Positions 1 to 8,614 of a stretch of 64,000 bases of DNA are shown piece after piece. Every line of letters begins with the position of its first letter. Position 1 is the stretch's first letter. Below the pieces are notes generated by a model. The model was not told the DNA's origin. It saw nothing but the letters and a program-made list of their open reading frames with translations, and did not search any database. Origin of the DNA: Arctic95D-9 sp035967665 (GTDB lineage: Bacteria > Verrucomicrobiota > Verrucomicrobiia > Verrucomicrobiales > DEV007); NCBI GenBank assembly GCA_035967665.1, contig JAYWLB010000066.1, positions 1-64,000 on the forward strand, given 5' to 3'. The position numbers were made by a program, and so were the translations under genes.

Positions 1-222
1 AAACAGGGGACTTGAACCCCTTTTGGTTTCAGCCCATGCTGGGCGTACACAAGGCGTCGCTCTCAACACCTGCCCCGCCGCGAGTTCAATCCGCCATGAC
101 TACTCAACCTTCAACCCACCGTCGAAGCCTCGCCCCCGGGCAGGTGTGAGAATGTTTTAAGGGACAGACGAATAAGAAAAGAAAAAGCTGTAGTTTTGAA
201 CAGTTGCGTGTAGCCTCAAGGG
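1..222. other. Intergenic leader region with inverted repeat, upstream of RAYT gene
   Basis: No gene is supported here. The segment at 62-75 (CTCAACACCTGCCC) is matched in inverted orientation at 138-150 (GGGCAGGTGTGAG) with a one-base bulge. The arms are about 60 bp apart and lie just upstream of the RAYT-type transposase gene, so they may be part of an element boundary. A T-arm-like hairpin occurs at 5-21 on the minus strand, but the flanking bases do not complete a tRNA. Confidence 0.4.
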
Positions 223-1266
223 ATGAGGACAGCACGACTACTGGGTGAAGGGCGTTCGTTTTATCACTGCATTTCGCGGGTGGTGGATCGACGGATGATC
301 TTTAAGGGCAAGGATAAGAGCATTTTCCGGAAGATGATGCGGGACCTTGAGGCGTTCATGGGGGTGAGAGTGATTACCTACTGCTTCATGACCAATCATT
401 TCCACCTGTTGATCGAAATCCCCGATCCGGATGAGCTCGCGCCGTTGTCGGAGGGTGAGCTGCTCGTGATCCTGCCCCGTATCAGCGATCCCACGGCGGT
501 GAGGACGGTGAAGGAGGAGCTGAAGCGGGCTCATGCTGAGGGAAATGAGGCTGCGGTTACAGCGATTCTGGCACGATATGAACGGCGTCGCGGGAGCTTA
601 TCCCAGTTCATGAAAGAGCTGAAGATGCGGATGACGCGTTACATGAACAAACGGCTCAACCGGACGGGGACGTTGTGGGAGAGCCGCTACAAGAGTGTCC
701 TCGTGGAGGGAAGTGAATTGGCGCTGCTGACGGTGGCGGCGTATATCGATCTGAATCCAGTGAGGGCGCGCATCGTAGATAGACCGGAGGATTATCACTG
801 GTGTGGATACTCGGAAGCGATCTCGGGGACGCGGGGATCGAAGCTGGCCCGGAAGGGGCTGGGGGTGGCTTTGTCAGAGTCGCTCAGCGATCCTGAGATG
901 CGGACGGACTGGCGACGCACTTCGGCGAGGTATCGGCAGTTTTTGTATGAGGAAGGAGAAGCGAGGGAGGCGAATGCAGTGACTGGTGAGAGTGCCCGAA
1001 GTGGCTTTGCAAGTGAGTCCGTTGTCGCAGTGATAGGAAATCAGGGGCAAATGCCGATTCGGTCAGTGGTCCGTCACCGCGTGAGGTATTTTTGTGATGG
1101 ATTGATCCTCGGCAGTTTCGATTTTGTGGAGGAGGTCTTTGAGCGGGGCAAGGCGTCGGGTCTGTTGGACTCGAACCGGGAAAGCGGAGCCCGAAAGATG
1201 CGGGGAGCGAATTGGGGATCGTTGCGGAGTTATCGGGATTTGAGGAAGGATGTGATCAGCTCTTAA
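223..1266 (+). CDS. REP-associated tyrosine transposase (RAYT), IS200-like Y1 family
   Basis: This 347-residue protein belongs to the Y1_Tnp/IS200-like superfamily, in the RAYT branch that cuts and moves REP palindromes as single-stranded DNA. The HUH metal-binding motif is visible as HFH at residues 59-61. The catalytic tyrosine is probably Y140, in TRYMNKR. The typical RAYT trail follows (GTLWESRYKS, then YIDLNPVRARIV near residue 175). A C-terminal extension of about 140 residues beyond the catalytic core is unassigned. No terminal repeats of a classical IS flank it. It stands alone on the plus strand and may be domesticated. Family assignment is firm; whether it still acts, and on which palindromes, is not known. 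Confidence 0.9.
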   Translation: MRTARLLGEGRSFYHCISRVVDRRMIFKGKDKSIFRKMMRDLEAFMGVRVITYCFMTNHFHLLIEIPDPDELAPLSEGELLVILPRISDPTAVRTVKEELKRAHAEGNEAAVTAILARYERRRGSLSQFMKELKMRMTRYMNKRLNRTGTLWESRYKSVLVEGSELALLTVAAYIDLNPVRARIVDRPEDYHWCGYSEAISGTRGSKLARKGLGVALSESLSDPEMRTDWRRTSARYRQFLYEEGEAREANAVTGESARSGFASESVVAVIGNQGQMPIRSVVRHRVRYFCDGLILGSFDFVEEVFERGKASGLLDSNRESGARKMRGANWGSLRSYRDLRKDVISS

Positions 1267-1311
1267 TTCGACAGCTCTTAAAATGCCCCGCATCCAGTTT
1301 CTCTATTGCCC

Positions 1312-1341
1312 TTGCCATGCGGTAGCGGTTTTCGTTAGGAT
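1312..1341 (+). promoter_or_regulatory. Candidate sigma70 promoter for the DUF2007 gene
   Basis: TTGCCA at 1312-1317 and TAGGAT at 1336-1341 are separated by 18 bp. Transcription would begin almost at the ATG at 1351, so the mRNA would be leaderless or nearly so. This is a pattern match only. Confidence 0.3.
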
Positions 1342-1350
1342 ACGCCTACG

Positions 1351-1686
1351 ATGAAAGAACTTTTCCGCGAATTCGATTTTACCAAAGTGGGCTACTACCA
1401 GTCGGTTCTCGAATCGCAGGGAATTAAGACCTTCATCAAAAACCGGGATCTCGCCGGTCTTGCGGGGGAGGCGGCGATCATGCCTGACGTCTGGCCGGCC
1501 TTGTGTGTCGTCGAGGACGCAGACTACGAACGGGCAATGCAGGAGATCCGGGACAGTATCAGTTATAACGCTGAACGCGTCGATATCGAGGTGAGCTGCC
1601 CGGCCTGCAGTGAATTGAATCCGGGTAATTTTGACCTTTGCTGGTCATGTGGCGCTACGATTGCTGAGCCGGTCGCGAAAGGGTGA
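1351..1686 (+). CDS. DUF2007-type protein with C-terminal zinc ribbon
   Basis: This is a 111-residue protein. Residues 1-70 fit the DUF2007 (putative signal-transducing protein) fold: the N-terminal FDFTKVGYYQSVLESQGI is typical of proteins that pair a beta-alpha-beta unit with a small ligand site. It ends in a zinc ribbon with cysteines at 83, 86, 97 and 100 (CPAC and CWSC). Such ribbon-tailed DUF2007 proteins are frequent in Verrucomicrobiota; the substrate or partner is unknown. No signal peptide or membrane segment is present, so it should be cytoplasmic. It sits convergent to the EamA transporter, with only 9 bp between the stop codons. Confidence 0.8.
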   Translation: MKELFREFDFTKVGYYQSVLESQGIKTFIKNRDLAGLAGEAAIMPDVWPALCVVEDADYERAMQEIRDSISYNAERVDIEVSCPACSELNPGNFDLCWSCGATIAEPVAKG

Positions 1687-1695
1687 ACGTCGTTG

Positions 1696-2673
1696 TTATC
1701 CGCCAAGGCCCACGACGATTGCTCCGGTGATCGCGAGCGTCACTCCGATGAGTTTGCGGGGAGTCATGCGCTCTTTGAGGATCAGCCACGCCAGTAGAAT
1801 AATAAAGACTGTTGAAAGCTGGTTGTAGATCGCGGCGCGCCCAACGGTTTCGTGTTTGAATCCGGCGATCCAGAAAAGGGTCGCTAAAAACGGGCCGAGG
1901 AGCGCCATGGGGATAGTGTGTTTCCAGAGGTCGCGCCGTTTGAATCCGAGGGTGAGACTTTTGCCATGTCCTTTCATGATCGCAAAAACGCCGAGAGCAG
2001 CGGTCGCGACGGCGAATCGGAAACCGGCGATCCAGACCAGTGATCCTTCCTGAATGACGTCGCGGACCATGAGGATACCGAACGCCATCGTGATATGGGC
2101 TCCCGCAGCGAGAGCGGTTCCGATGAGGAGGTCGCGCGAATTCTCAATTTCTTTTGTCCTGACCAATCCCACAAAAACACCGGAGACGACGAGGGCACCA
2201 CCAAGGAGCTCAATCGCGGTGAGGGCTTCACCGAACATGAGAAACCCGACCACGGTCATGGCGGGTGCGTAGATGCAGTCGGCGAGTGCCTGGAGACTGG
2301 CCCCGAGGCGGTTCAAGGCCGCCGCAAACATGGTGTCGGCGATCGAAATCCCGAGGACTGCGCTGATGACGAGTCGGGTCCACACGCTGCTGTCGTAGTC
2401 GGGAAGGAGAGGATCCCCGACGAAGAACAAAACCGCTCCAAACCCGAGAATGGCGATGAAGCTCTTGAAAAAAGTGAGAGGAATCGGCGGAATCGTGTAA
2501 CCGCTGATTCGCATGAGGATCACCGAGAATGACCAGAAAAATCCGGAGATAATGGCGTAAATGTCTCCCTGGGAAAGCATTGCGGGATTGGTAGTCGCTG
2601 AAAGTGCCTTTTGCACGGAGTTTTCAAGGATCGACCTCCTGTTGAACCGGAAGTTGGGGAGGGAAAATTGCAT
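1696..2673 (-). CDS. EamA-family (DMT superfamily) permease
   Basis: This is a 325-residue inner-membrane protein with about ten hydrophobic helices arranged as two EamA repeats, the usual architecture of drug/metabolite transporters that export amino acids, nucleotides or similar small molecules. The first helix starts near residue 40 (AIISGFFWSFSVILMR) and the second repeat begins near residue 185. The substrate cannot be told from sequence. The first ~31 residues are polar and lack a helix, and a second ATG at 2580 would give a more usual N-terminus. Neither ATG has a convincing Shine-Dalgarno sequence. The gene is transcribed divergently from the small Cys-rich protein gene. Confidence 0.85.
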   Translation of the reverse strand: MQFSLPNFRFNRRSILENSVQKALSATTNPAMLSQGDIYAIISGFFWSFSVILMRISGYTIPPIPLTFFKSFIAILGFGAVLFFVGDPLLPDYDSSVWTRLVISAVLGISIADTMFAAALNRLGASLQALADCIYAPAMTVVGFLMFGEALTAIELLGGALVVSGVFVGLVRTKEIENSRDLLIGTALAAGAHITMAFGILMVRDVIQEGSLVWIAGFRFAVATAALGVFAIMKGHGKSLTLGFKRRDLWKHTIPMALLGPFLATLFWIAGFKHETVGRAAIYNQLSTVFIILLAWLILKERMTPRKLIGVTLAITGAIVVGLGG

Positions 2674-2738
2674 TTTTGAGGCACTGACACCGCTTGAGCC
2701 AATTTGACTTTCCGCTCGAATGGCGGTTCATTGTTCCA

Positions 2739-3137
2739 ATGACTGGTTTTGCCAAAGCCTTATGTGTGCTTGCTTTCGTCGCCGTTGCGATGATGCAGCC
2801 TGCTGGTCATTGGTATTGCACAGTGATGAAGACTCTGTGTCCGATCGAGGCTGCGGAGTGCTGTTCCCATTCAACCGTTGCAGGCTGTGACAGTCATTCG
2901 GATGATTCTCATGAAGATCCCTGTTGTGTCGAGTTAGCGGGAGAATGGCAGGTTGTTCCTGCTTCCGCTTTTGTCAGCTTGCCCGAGCCGATGTTTTCTG
3001 AGCTTTTTGTCTGGAGTTCCCTTGAGGATATTCAGCTACCGCTTCAAGCCACTGCTTCAGGGTGGGATTACGGAGGTAATGATCCTCCGCCACAGCAGGC
3101 TGCTGCCCGCGCATTGTTCTGCGTGCGGTTGATTTGA
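2739..3137 (+). CDS. Small secreted cysteine/histidine-rich protein, first gene of export cluster
   Basis: This is a protein of about 132 residues if translation begins at the ATG at 2739, which gives a clean signal sequence (MTGFAKALCVLAFVAVAMMQ). An upstream in-frame start at 2694 would add 15 residues in front of it. The mature part has a Cys/His/Asp cluster (CPIEAAECCSHS, CDSHSDDSHEDPCC) that looks suited to binding metal or forming disulfides. The C-terminal 60 residues are Pro/Gln-rich. No family is recognised. It precedes the membrane-fusion protein gene by ~210 bp, and a similarly Cys-rich lipoprotein closes the same cluster at 8045, so a shared role with the transporter is likely but inferred. 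Confidence 0.6.
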   Translation: MTGFAKALCVLAFVAVAMMQPAGHWYCTVMKTLCPIEAAECCSHSTVAGCDSHSDDSHEDPCCVELAGEWQVVPASAFVSLPEPMFSELFVWSSLEDIQLPLQATASGWDYGGNDPPPQQAAARALFCVRLI

Positions 3138-3351
3138 TTATTTGAAGAACAGGCATGGTCACTGTCGACCTGCCTTTGTCTGAACCGTAGATCGGAGTTT
3201 CCCGGTCGGTTCGACAACCTGTACGGCGCGCCCTTATCGCGTCATGTCTCGTGGATCGAGACACGGGGGATCTCCCCGTTGATAAACAATCCAATCCGGG
3301 CTGAATGATCGCCATAGATCTCTAACAGGCTCAAAAAAATTAACTTTGAAA
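3138..3351 (+). promoter_or_regulatory. Leader region with two consecutive hairpins upstream of the export operon
   Basis: Two stem-loops lie side by side: TGTCTCG (3245-3251) pairs with CGAGACA (3257-3263), and CGGGG (3264-3268) pairs with CCCCG (3274-3278). They are followed by an A-rich stretch rather than a T run, so they are not a standard terminator. They could be attenuation or mRNA-stability elements between the Cys-rich gene and the transporter genes. Nothing else is seen in this gap. Confidence 0.35.
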
Positions 3352-4926
3352 ATGAACACGCAACTTTCCTCCCTCCTGAAATCGTCCGGCTCTGCTGAGC
3401 TGGAGGCTGATGAGGGATATGGCGAACGCTCAGGTAAAGGCTCGAGAGTTTCCCCGCGTGACTGGAGGGCCCGGTGGGCTTTTGCTCTGCCCTGGCTTCT
3501 CCTCATTGGCTTTTTTCTCGTCCTCGCCGCAGTATTCGGGAAGAGGCTTCTGCCGGCAAAGGAGCTCACCGTGGTCACCGTGGTCACGGATCGTCTCAGT
3601 ATTGAAGAAAAAGAATCGCCGATCGAAATCGTTGAAGGCGGGAAAGTGTTGCCTGTGAAAGAAGGCCCCGTCGCCTCTTTCGACGGACCTATGCTTTTTC
3701 AAGCCTCCGGCTGGGTGGAGCCGGATCCACTTCCCACGAAGGCGACCGCTCTCGTGGATGGCGTCGTTGAAACAGTGCATGTCCTCGAGGGCGATCTTGT
3801 ATCAAAGGGTGAGCCGCTTGCGAAGTTGATCGATGAAGATGTGAGACTTGATTTGGAAACGTCGCAGAGCCGCCTCGCATCACTGGAGGCTCAGGTCGGT
3901 GCTCACAAACGTCAGATTGAAATGGCGGAGGCGGGAATTGTCACTCTTTCCAAGCAGGTTGAATCAGCGACGGCGCGGCGGGACGAGGCGGCTGATGTTT
4001 TACAGCGATTAATGAAGGTCTCAAGTGGAGGCGTTGCCGAGCGTGAGATTTCAGAGTCACGGCTCAGGGTTGCGACGTTGGAGGCAGAAGCTGAGGCGCT
4101 CGCGGTTACCGAAGTGGAGTTGAAAGCGAAGGTGGGGGAATTGAATGAGATCCTGGCTGATTTTGGAGCTCGAATAAAGGAGGCGAAAACGGATGTGGCA
4201 CGGAAGCAGCTCGCTCTGGATCGAACCCGTATTCTCTCGCCCATCGATGGGCGCATTCTCAGGCTCATGGTTGTTCCGGGCCAGAAGCGAATGATGCACG
4301 CCGACAACATGGAGTCGGCAACGATCGCGATTCTCTATAACCCTAAAGAGCTTCAGGCGCGGATCGATGTGCCGCTCGCGGAAGCGGCTCAATTGGAGGT
4401 TGGTCAGGCAGTCCGACTTCGTTCCGAGGTATTGCCGGGCACTGATTTCAGAGGGCGTGTTACCCGCATTGTCGGCGAGGCTGATTTGCAGCGGAACACC
4501 CTTCAGGTGAAAGTCGCGATCGAGAATCCGGACGAGAGGCTTCGCCCGGAAATGCTCTGCCGCGCGGAGTTTCTAGGAGCGGAGCCGGAGACTCGATCCG
4601 GTTCGGAGAGGGGGCAGGCAACGGGATCCGCATCAGTCGCCCGCGTGACCATTTTTGTTCCGATGAATGCGTTCACCGGTGGCACTGCATCCGAAGCAGC
4701 GCAACAGGATGAGGCCACGGTCTGGAGGGTCGACGCCTCCGGTGATCACGTTACCCCGCAGCGCATTACTCTTGGACGTGAGGTTCGCGGAGGATTCCGG
4801 GAAGTCCGCGAAGGATTGAAACCGGGTGACCGTGTCGTCGTCAATCCTCCTGCCGATCTCAAATCCGGCGATCGCTTTCAAACTCTCACGGCTTCTGCTG
4901 ATTCCCAACCCTCCACTGACCAATGA
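3352..4926 (+). CDS. HlyD/MacA-like periplasmic membrane-fusion protein
   Basis: This 524-residue membrane-fusion protein would link an inner-membrane ABC exporter to the periplasm. A cytoplasmic N-terminus of ~45 residues is followed by one membrane helix (about 47-65, FALPWLLLIGFFLVLAAVFG). Next come a lipoyl-like half domain (ATALVDGVVETVHVLEGDLV), a long alpha-helical coiled coil (about 165-280) and the second lipoyl half (ILSPIDGRILRLMVVPGQK). A beta-barrel domain and a C-terminal membrane-proximal domain end in LKPGDRVVVNPP. The ATG at 3352 is preferred; an in-frame TTG lies 6 nt upstream. The stop overlaps the ABC ATPase start (ATGA), so the two are translationally coupled. Confidence 0.88.
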   Translation: MNTQLSSLLKSSGSAELEADEGYGERSGKGSRVSPRDWRARWAFALPWLLLIGFFLVLAAVFGKRLLPAKELTVVTVVTDRLSIEEKESPIEIVEGGKVLPVKEGPVASFDGPMLFQASGWVEPDPLPTKATALVDGVVETVHVLEGDLVSKGEPLAKLIDEDVRLDLETSQSRLASLEAQVGAHKRQIEMAEAGIVTLSKQVESATARRDEAADVLQRLMKVSSGGVAEREISESRLRVATLEAEAEALAVTEVELKAKVGELNEILADFGARIKEAKTDVARKQLALDRTRILSPIDGRILRLMVVPGQKRMMHADNMESATIAILYNPKELQARIDVPLAEAAQLEVGQAVRLRSEVLPGTDFRGRVTRIVGEADLQRNTLQVKVAIENPDERLRPEMLCRAEFLGAEPETRSGSERGQATGSASVARVTIFVPMNAFTGGTASEAAQQDEATVWRVDASGDHVTPQRITLGREVRGGFREVREGLKPGDRVVVNPPADLKSGDRFQTLTASADSQPSTDQ

Positions 4927-5660
4927 ACGATTCTAACACGAACACTTCCTACATTCGCTGCCGCGAGCTCACTAAGGTTTATCAGAAGGGTAAGTTGACG
5001 GTCACTCCGCTTGAGGATCTTGATCTCGACGTGCGCCGGGGCGAGTTTCTCGCGCTGATGGGGCCGTCGGGTTCCGGAAAGACAACGCTTCTGAATCTCA
5101 TTGCGGGTATCGATCGACCGACTTCGGGAACGCTTCATATCGGCGGTGATGACATCGCTTCCTTCTCGCGCGGACAGTTAACGAACTGGCGTGCAAAACA
5201 TTGCGGCTACGTCTTCCAGCTCTATCACCTTGTTCCGATTTTATCGGCTTATGAAAATGTGGAACTTCCGCTTTTGCTGGACGGGACACTTTCCCGTCGT
5301 GACCGGAAGGAGAAGGTTCTCGCAGCGCTGGATCTCGTCAGTCTCAGCGACCGGGCCGACCACCGCCCTACTGAGTTGTCCGGTGGTCAGGAGCAGCGGG
5401 TCGCGATTGCCCGGGCGATCGTCGCAGACCCGGGATTGATTGTCGCGGATGAACCGACCGGCGATCTTGACCGTGAGTCAGGCGATCAAATTTTGGATTT
5501 GCTCCGCGAGCTTTCCGGCACTCATCAGAAAACGATTGTGATGGTGACACACGATGCCCGCGCCGCGGAGGCAGCCGAGCGAACTCTCCACCTCGACAAG
5601 GGGCGTCTCGTCGAGAAAGGCTTCGCTTCAACTTCAACTGAACCATCTGCGATTTCATGA
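4923..5660 (+). CDS. ABC transporter ATP-binding protein, LolD/MacB type
   Basis: This 245-residue nucleotide-binding subunit powers the adjacent permeases. All motifs are present: Walker A GPSGSGKTT (47-55), Q-loop Q99, signature LSGGQ (152-156), Walker B LIVADE (172-177) with the D-loop GDLD, and the H-loop in VTHD near residue 206. The sequence is of the LolCDE/MacB/FtsE class, used for substrates extruded from the membrane or periplasm rather than for classical import. It overlaps both neighbours by 4 nt (ATGA), which suggests equimolar production with the fusion protein and the first permease. Confidence 0.93.
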   Translation: MNDSNTNTSYIRCRELTKVYQKGKLTVTPLEDLDLDVRRGEFLALMGPSGSGKTTLLNLIAGIDRPTSGTLHIGGDDIASFSRGQLTNWRAKHCGYVFQLYHLVPILSAYENVELPLLLDGTLSRRDRKEKVLAALDLVSLSDRADHRPTELSGGQEQRVAIARAIVADPGLIVADEPTGDLDRESGDQILDLLRELSGTHQKTIVMVTHDARAAEAAERTLHLDKGRLVEKGFASTSTEPSAIS

Positions 5661-6808
5661 AGAAGATTCTTCATCTCGTTAATCTGGCTTTTAAGCAGGT
5701 CACGCGTCACCGGCTTCGGACGCTTCTGACTCTGGGCGGCGTCGCCACAGGAATGTTTCTCTTCACTGCGGTGGAGACGATGCAGTCGAGTTTGCGCATT
5801 GCAACGGAAGTGAGCGCGGGCGACACCACTCTGGTTGTCTACCGCGAGAACCGGTTCTGTCCCCTCACTTCGAGACTGCCGGAACACTATCTGGCGGAGA
5901 TTCGCCGGATCGAGGGCGTGCGCGAAGCGATCCCGATTCAGATCGTTGTGAACAACTGTGGTGCCAGCCTCGACGTGATTGCCTTCCGCGGAGTTCCGCC
6001 GGGCGACCTTGAGAAATACAATCCGGAACTGGAGATCCTTTCGGGATCTTTTGATGACTGGATTGCCCGTGGCGATGCGGCTTTAATCGGTGAGAATTTT
6101 GCGGCGCGGCGCGGCTTGAAAGCCGGCGATCAGTTTGAAGCGGTTGGCGTTCGCGTATCGGTCGCGGGTATAGTCCGCTCTTCACAGGCTCAGGATAATA
6201 ACGTCGCCTATGTCCATTTACCTTTTCTCCAACAGGCCTCCCGCTTCGGGCTCGGAACTGTGACACAGTTCAATGTCAGGGTCGATTCAGCGGATCAACT
6301 TGAAGCGGTCGCTGAGAAAATTGATACGATTTTTGCGTCGGATACCGATCCAACCGACACGAGGCCGGAGAAGGCGTTCTTTGCTCAGACGGCACAGGAC
6401 TTGATCGATATCATTCGTTTTACCCGATGGATCGGATTTGGTGCGGTTCTTGCCGTGCTCGGTCTCGTTGCCAATGCCCTCCTCCTCGTTGCGAGAGGTC
6501 GGGTCAAAGAGAATGCGATTCTTCAGACGCTCGGATTTCCCCGGCTCTCTGTCGGTGTTCTTATGGTCTGGGAGGGGATTTTTCTCGGTTTTCTCGGTGG
6601 GGTTCTCGGCAGTGGTATTGCCGCGCTTTTCTTCCATTTGAACCGGTTCACTTTCGGCAACGAAGGCCTCACTCTGGCGCTCATTCCCAGTGTCGAGGTA
6701 ACTTTGAACGGTCTTGTCCTCGCGGTCGCGCTGGGATTACTCGCCTCGATCTGGCCGGCGTGGGTGGCCTGCCGCAATCCCATTGTCAGTTCCCTGAGGC
6801 AGGGCTGA
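5657..6808 (+). CDS. ABC transporter permease, FtsX/MacB type (first)
   Basis: This is a 383-residue permease. One N-terminal helix (about 20-40) is followed by a large periplasmic MacB-PCD-like domain (about 45-245) and three C-terminal helices (about 255-280, 300-330, 350-372) forming the FtsX domain. It has the four-helix topology of MacB/LolC/LolE but lacks a fused ATPase. It presumably pairs with the second permease encoded downstream as a heterodimer. The cytoplasmic coupling segment ENAILQTLGFPRLSVGVLM is characteristic of the family. The substrate is unknown. Confidence 0.88.
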   Translation: MKKILHLVNLAFKQVTRHRLRTLLTLGGVATGMFLFTAVETMQSSLRIATEVSAGDTTLVVYRENRFCPLTSRLPEHYLAEIRRIEGVREAIPIQIVVNNCGASLDVIAFRGVPPGDLEKYNPELEILSGSFDDWIARGDAALIGENFAARRGLKAGDQFEAVGVRVSVAGIVRSSQAQDNNVAYVHLPFLQQASRFGLGTVTQFNVRVDSADQLEAVAEKIDTIFASDTDPTDTRPEKAFFAQTAQDLIDIIRFTRWIGFGAVLAVLGLVANALLLVARGRVKENAILQTLGFPRLSVGVLMVWEGIFLGFLGGVLGSGIAALFFHLNRFTFGNEGLTLALIPSVEVTLNGLVLAVALGLLASIWPAWVACRNPIVSSLRQG

Positions 6809-6839
6809 TGCCCGAAGAAGCTTGTTACTAATTCCTGTC

Positions 6840-7991
6840 ATGTTACCTTTTTCATACGCGACCCGAAATCTTCTCCGGGATCCGGTGCGCCTTATTCAAA
6901 AAGTGATAGGCGCGGCGCTCGTTGTCTTTCTCGTTTATGCGGCCGGTTCCTTCAACGAGGGGATGAAGAGCGTTCTCATGGCTTCGGGGTCGCCGAGGAA
7001 TGTTATTCTGCTCGGTGCGGGTTCCGAGGAAAGCGTCGAACGCAGCGAGGTTTCCATTCAAAGTGAGACCCTCGCCACTGCGGGCGTTCCGGGGATCGAG
7101 AAACGGATCGGCGTGCCCGCGGTGTCGGGTGAAGTTCACTACATGGCGCCGATAGAGGTGTCGGGGTATGGCTCCGGACAGGCACTCCTCCGGGGGATTA
7201 CGCCTGGTGCCTTCGAGGTTCATCGGGAGGTTCGTATTCTTGATGGAAACTACCCGAGCCCGGGGCAGATTCTTGTGGGGCGACTTGCCCATCACAGTCT
7301 AGGTGTTCCGGAAAGCGCTCTCGTTCAGGGCGGGGAAGTGGAATTTGAGGGACAGACCTTTACGGTTTCCGGAGTTTTCGAAGCGCCGGGCACGGTCATG
7401 GAATCAGAAGTCTGGTTTGACCGGACTGACTTGATGACTGCGATTCAGAGAGATGCTCTGTCCTGTGTCATTGTCAGGATGGATTCCGATGAAGGCTACA
7501 AGGATGCCGATCTATTTGCGCGTCAGCGTCTAGATCTCGAACTCGTGGCGATGAGGGAGTCCGACTACTACGCTCAGTTGGCGGGATTTTATGATCCGCT
7601 TCGTGCCATGACATGGCTCACGGCCGGGCTGATCGGGGCCGGTGCGGTCTTCGGCGGTCTCAACATGCTCTACGCCGCGTTCGCTTCACGGATCCGCGAG
7701 CTTGCGACGCTTCAGGCGGTAGGCTTCCGCAGGCGTGCGATTCTCTTTTCGCTTGTTCAGGAGAGTCTTCTTGCAACTTTGTTAGGAACCCTTTTGGCCT
7801 CAATTCTCGCGATCGTTTTTCTGGAAGGTATTACGGTACCTTTCTCAATTGGCACTTTTAAGCTCATGATGCCACTGCCGGTTCTCGGACTGGGAGTGGT
7901 TGTCGGGCTTGCGCTCGGAACTCTCGGAGCACTTCCACCTGCCTTGAGATGTCTCGGCGCGCCGCTGCCGGTAGCTTTGAGATCCTCCTGA
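6840..7991 (+). CDS. ABC transporter permease, FtsX/MacB type (second)
   Basis: This protein is about 383 residues from the ATG at 6840; an in-frame TTG at 6822 would add six residues but has a poorer context. It has the same four-helix plus periplasmic domain plan as the preceding permease, with the coupling segment IRELATLQAVGFRRRAILFSL near residue 290. The two permeases are clearly paralogous in architecture but diverged in sequence, as in LolC/LolE. It is 31 bp downstream of the first permease gene, and the Cys-rich lipoprotein follows 53 bp further on. Confidence 0.88.
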   Translation: MLPFSYATRNLLRDPVRLIQKVIGAALVVFLVYAAGSFNEGMKSVLMASGSPRNVILLGAGSEESVERSEVSIQSETLATAGVPGIEKRIGVPAVSGEVHYMAPIEVSGYGSGQALLRGITPGAFEVHREVRILDGNYPSPGQILVGRLAHHSLGVPESALVQGGEVEFEGQTFTVSGVFEAPGTVMESEVWFDRTDLMTAIQRDALSCVIVRMDSDEGYKDADLFARQRLDLELVAMRESDYYAQLAGFYDPLRAMTWLTAGLIGAGAVFGGLNMLYAAFASRIRELATLQAVGFRRRAILFSLVQESLLATLLGTLLASILAIVFLEGITVPFSIGTFKLMMPLPVLGLGVVVGLALGTLGALPPALRCLGAPLPVALRSS

Positions 7992-8044
7992 CCGGTCACT
8001 GCTGTTTTCTCCCTAACCAAATCTAACTAAACCAAATCAATACT

Positions 8045-8599
8045 ATGAAAAACATCACTAAATACTCACTTTTCGCAGCCTGCGGAATGATCGCCCTTTC
8101 CCAGCTTTCCTGTGAGAAAGCGGGGACGGAAACCTCCACTGAAAATGCGGCTGCACCGGCTGCTGATCCTCAGATTGAAGCAGTCTTTCTCGATGCGGCC
8201 CCTGAAGGCGCCGTCAGTGTTATTGAGTCCCGCAAGAAGGCTGAGCCCGGTGCCACAATCACGGTGAAGGGCCGCATTGCCGGAGCGATGGAGCCGTTCT
8301 CTGCTGACTATGCCACTTTGGTTCTCTCCGATGACAGCCTCGAAACCTGCGAGAAGAATCCAAGCGACAGCTGCAAGACACCGTGGGACGCCTGCTGTGT
8401 TGAGCCGAAGACGATTTCAGCTTCCCGTCTTACCGTTCAGGTTCTCGGCGAGGATGGCCGTCCTGTCGGGCAGACTCTCAAGCAGGTTCGTGGATTGAAG
8501 GAACTCGACAGTCTCGTTGTGACCGGAACCGTTGCGGAGGGATCAAGCGATGAAAACCTGATTCTGAATGCCACCGGAATCTTTCCGGAGAAATCGTAA
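8045..8599 (+). CDS. Cysteine-rich putative lipoprotein, last gene of export operon
   Basis: This is a 184-residue protein with a lipoprotein-like signal (MKNITKYSLFAACGMIALSQLSC, probable lipidated Cys23), an Ala/Glu-rich linker and a globular domain. Its central part has a cysteine group (CEKN, SCKTPWDACC) around residues 100-120. The fold looks like a small beta domain (TITVKGRIAGAMEPF, then TLVLSDDS, then VLGEDGRPVG) reminiscent of OB-like accessory proteins, but no family is confidently recognised. Its place after two permeases suggests it receives or stabilises the exported substrate. It ends 15 bp before the convergent polA stop. Confidence 0.7.
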   Translation: MKNITKYSLFAACGMIALSQLSCEKAGTETSTENAAAPAADPQIEAVFLDAAPEGAVSVIESRKKAEPGATITVKGRIAGAMEPFSADYATLVLSDDSLETCEKNPSDSCKTPWDACCVEPKTISASRLTVQVLGEDGRPVGQTLKQVRGLKELDSLVVTGTVAEGSSDENLILNATGIFPEKS

Positions 8600-8614
8600 A
8601 GTGAATCGGGGCGC

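Noticed and set aside
1..60. Partial tRNA or tmRNA at the left edge (minus strand)
   Set aside because: A perfect T-arm-like stem-loop (5-21) and a GCCCA/TGGGC hairpin occur, but the spacing between them is too long for a tRNA variable arm, and the bases after the T arm do not look like a tmRNA acceptor end. The missing left flank could change this.
3234..3587. Minus-strand frame of 117 codons in the leader before the export operon
   Set aside because: It overlaps the fusion-protein gene in antisense, has basic, low-complexity composition, and no start context; treated as a shadow frame.
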